Shown: positions 62,216 to 64,000 of the stretch, piece after piece | How the letters are laid out: every line of letters begins with the position of its first letter | How positions within the stretch are numbered: position 1 is the first letter of the stretch | From: CATQGW01 sp965262235 | GTDB lineage: Bacteria > Chloroflexota > Dehalococcoidia > Bin125 | Assembly: GCA_965262235.1 (NCBI GenBank) | Contig: OZ253504.1 | Span: 1,550,001 to 1,614,000 of the forward strand | Direction: 5' to 3' | Length of the DNA: 64,000 bases | Notes under the pieces: model-generated | Told to the model about the DNA's origin: nothing | Seen by the model: the letters and a program-made list of their open reading frames with translations, nothing else | Database searches by the model: none | Position numbers and translations under genes: made by a program

Positions 62216-63052
62216 ATGGCGATCACGCTGCAGGGTCTGAACCTTGGTGTCATGGGCATGGACTCCGGATTGCTGGGCTACCCCAATCCGAACGACATGC
62301 TGCTTCCTAACCGCCGCGAGGGCGCACGGCGCTGGTATCGCTGCCCGTCGCTCGCTTACATCATCAACCACCCCGCCGGCCGGATCCTCTACGACACCGG
62401 CATCTCGGCGAACTTCGACGCGGAGTGGCTGCCCGAGTGGCAGGGGATGATCGACCTCAGCGAACTCAACGCCGACGTGCTGCTTGAGGCCGCGCTGAAG
62501 CGACAGGGCCTCGGACCCGAGGACTTTAGCCACGTCATCCTGAGCCACTGCCACGCCGATCACGCGGGCGGCTTGCGGCTCTTCGAGGACGCCGGCGCAC
62601 AGATCATCCTGCACGAGGATGAGCACCGCTACGCCGCCAACGTCTGGAAGGCAGAGAACTTCTTCGTCCGCGCCGACTGGAACTTCATCTCCCAAAAGAG
62701 TCCCATGCTGATGTACGGTGAGCAGGAGATTCTGGAAGACCTCTGGACGATCAGCCTGCCCGGCCACACGCCCGGCTCGATGGGCGTCCTGCTTCGGCTG
62801 GAGCACACCGGCTGGGCGCTGCTGGCCGGCGACGCAGTCGCCACGCACGAGGCCTTCGGCCCTCCCGCCGTGCCGAACTTCGTCAACACCAGCAACGAGG
62901 ATGCCGCGACTTCCATGCAGAAAGTCGAAGCCATCGGCTCGGAACTGGATGCGTTCATCTTCCCCGGTCACGACGAGACCGGTCTGAAGTACGACAACGG
63001 CAACCTGGCGATCAGGCCGGTCGAGTTCCTGCCCGGCCACACGTACGAGTAA
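62216..63052 (+). CDS. Metallo-beta-lactamase-fold hydrolase (N-acyl-homoserine-lactonase-like)
   Basis: A 278-residue dinuclear-zinc hydrolase. Ligands: H111-C-H113-A-D115-H116, His184 in LPGHTPGS, Asp206 in LLAGDAV and His252 in FPGHDE. The N-terminal layout (CPSLAYIINHPAGRILYDTG) is that of AttM/AiiA-like lactonases. Whether the substrate is a signalling lactone or a catabolic intermediate cannot be told. ATG 62216 chosen over the long upstream frame. Confidence 0.88.
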   Translation: MAITLQGLNLGVMGMDSGLLGYPNPNDMLLPNRREGARRWYRCPSLAYIINHPAGRILYDTGISANFDAEWLPEWQGMIDLSELNADVLLEAALKRQGLGPEDFSHVILSHCHADHAGGLRLFEDAGAQIILHEDEHRYAANVWKAENFFVRADWNFISQKSPMLMYGEQEILEDLWTISLPGHTPGSMGVLLRLEHTGWALLAGDAVATHEAFGPPAVPNFVNTSNEDAATSMQKVEAIGSELDAFIFPGHDETGLKYDNGNLAIRPVEFLPGHTYE

Positions 63053-63077
63053 CTGAGTCGCTGCGGAACAAGACGCG

Positions 63078-63107
63078 CCGCGCGGCGGCTCCAACGCCGC
63101 CGCGCGG
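63078..63107 (+). terminator. Hairpin after the lactonase-like gene
   Basis: CCGCGCGGCGG (63078-63088) pairs perfectly with CCGCCGCGCGG (63097-63107) around an 8-base loop, 26 bases after the stop. There is no T tract; it is probably a terminator between convergent genes. Confidence 0.6.
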
Positions 63108-63279
63108 TCGCTCGCACATCGCGGGACGATCAACCGATCCAGGCTGACGGATTTTAGCTAGCTGACGCGGTCGCATCGCTGCGCGCCGATGAGCGGGGCT
63201 TCGTGCCCCTGCCCAGCGAGCTGACCTGCGCTACGTCGTCGCTGTGCGCTGTGCTGTGCTCTGCGTGCGGCGCGCGCGG

Positions 63280-64000
63280 TCACCCGTCGCTCGCCACGGG
63301 CGCCCCGTTGCTCACCGGCTCACCGTTGATCGGTGCGCCGTTAGCTTCGGCGTCCGGCGAGTCCGGTTCGGCAGGCGCATCCGGCGCATCCGGCCCATCA
63401 GGCGGCGGCGCCGGGCCGCGTGGTCCCAGGCCCAACTGTGCCGCGAGCAGCCGTTTGGCGTAGCCATAGAGATCCGCGATGCCTTGGACCAGGCCATACG
63501 GCAGCAGAATGATCACCGCGATCAGCATCGCGCCGAACACGATCTGGCGCTGGAACGGCGTCAGGCCGATCCCGGCCACGTCAAGCACCCCAGGCAGGAA
63601 ACCCACGATGATTGCCCCGACGAGTGGCCCCATCAGCCGCCGCGACCCGCCTAACAGCACCATCAGCGCCAGCTCGACGCCCTCGAACGAGTTGAACAGG
63701 TCGGGCGCGATGTGGCGCAGCTTGTAGGCGAACAGCGCGCCGGCCACGCCCGCGAAGATGCCGCTGATCCCGAAGGCGAGGATCTTGTAGAAGCCGGTCT
63801 GAATGCCAACGGACCGCGCCAGGGGTTCATTTTCGCGGATCGCGCGGAACGTTCTGCCGATCGGCGAGACGACCAGGATCTGCGTAATCACGATCGTGAC
63901 GAACACGAATCCGACAACCAGGTAGTAGAACGGTTCGAGTTCGAGGTTGATGTCGAAGCTCTGGCCGAAGAAGCCGCCGACCGCCTCGGTGATGTCGAGT
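63280..64000 (-). CDS. LivM-type ABC permease (C-terminal part, cut by window edge)
   Basis: The reverse strand is open from the window edge to the stop at 63280, about 240 residues. It shows GRTFRAIRENEPLARSVGIQTGFYKILAFGISG (in pieces: FRAIRENEPLARSVGI), VLLGGSRRLMGPLVGA and several membrane helices, then a long Pro/Asp/Ala-rich tail. This is a second LivM paralogue facing the other transporter; its N-terminus and partners lie beyond 64000. Confidence 0.9.
   Translation of the reverse strand, partial: LDITEAVGGFFGQSFDINLELEPFYYLVVGFVFVTIVITQILVVSPIGRTFRAIRENEPLARSVGIQTGFYKILAFGISGIFAGVAGALFAYKLRHIAPDLFNSFEGVELALMVLLGGSRRLMGPLVGAIIVGFLPGVLDVAGIGLTPFQRQIVFGAMLIAVIILLPYGLVQGIADLYGYAKRLLAAQLGLGPRGPAPPPDGPDAPDAPAEPDSPDAEANGAPINGEPVSNGAPVASDG

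Overview
The window is gene-dense, GC-rich bacterial DNA that I read as a chromosome segment from a monoderm Chloroflexota lineage, plausibly a Dehalococcoidia/SAR202-like heterotroph. The grounds are the MurT-GatD pair, type III pantothenate kinase, TatA, Tat-lipoprotein solute-binding proteins with long Q/A-rich tethers, and many paralogous CaiB-type CoA-transferases and luciferase-like monooxygenases. The placement is an inference; no rRNA, tRNA or CRISPR array is visible.

Region 1 (1-16.9 kb) is housekeeping: coaX (cut by the window edge), dnaA with one perfect DnaA box upstream, obg, nadD, a methyltransferase, gyrB, trmO, a Nudix hydrolase, a YchF-type GTPase, two XdhC/CoxI proteins, tatA, a HAD hydrolase, and a tightly overlapped M50 protease-murT-gatD operon followed by a HMA metal chaperone and an M23 peptidase. 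Region 2 (16.9-20.1 kb) holds a tandem-domain CoA-transferase and a crotonase. Region 3 (20.2-22.1 kb) is a visibly lower-GC two-gene module, DUF262 plus HEPN, that looks like an acquired defence cassette.

Region 4 (22.1-24.35 kb) is the most striking part. Two tandem paralogous genes of the AhpD/carboxymuconolactone-decarboxylase fold are each interrupted by an in-frame TGA exactly where the second Cys of the AhpD CxxC motif should be. Each TGA is followed, at identical spacing, by a perfect GC stem with GU in its small apical loop, as in bacterial SECIS elements. They read as CxxU selenoproteins of 353 and 380 residues.

Region 5 (24.3-31.8 kb) is a riboflavin operon (ribD-ribE-ribBA-ribH, with an unusual RibD C-terminal extension), an ECF sigma/anti-sigma pair, a class II aldolase and a VOC protein. 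Region 6 (31.8-35.8 kb) has an ArsI/CadI-like VOC protein, an MMPL transporter and a small gene with a possibly broken start. Region 7 (35.8-64 kb) is catabolic: two luciferase-like monooxygenases, an SDR, four single-domain CaiB/BaiF CoA-transferases, three carboxyltransferase genes plus one decayed fragment, a crotonase, VOC, ThuA, SMP-30 and metallo-beta-lactamase proteins, two tandemly duplicated peptide-type solute-binding lipoproteins, and a branched-chain-amino-acid-type ABC system (binding protein and two permeases, plus an oppositely oriented partial LivM). Together these suggest uptake of small organic acids or amides, CoA activation by transfer, and oxidation or carboxylation. The matching biotin carboxylase and transporter ATPases are not in the window.
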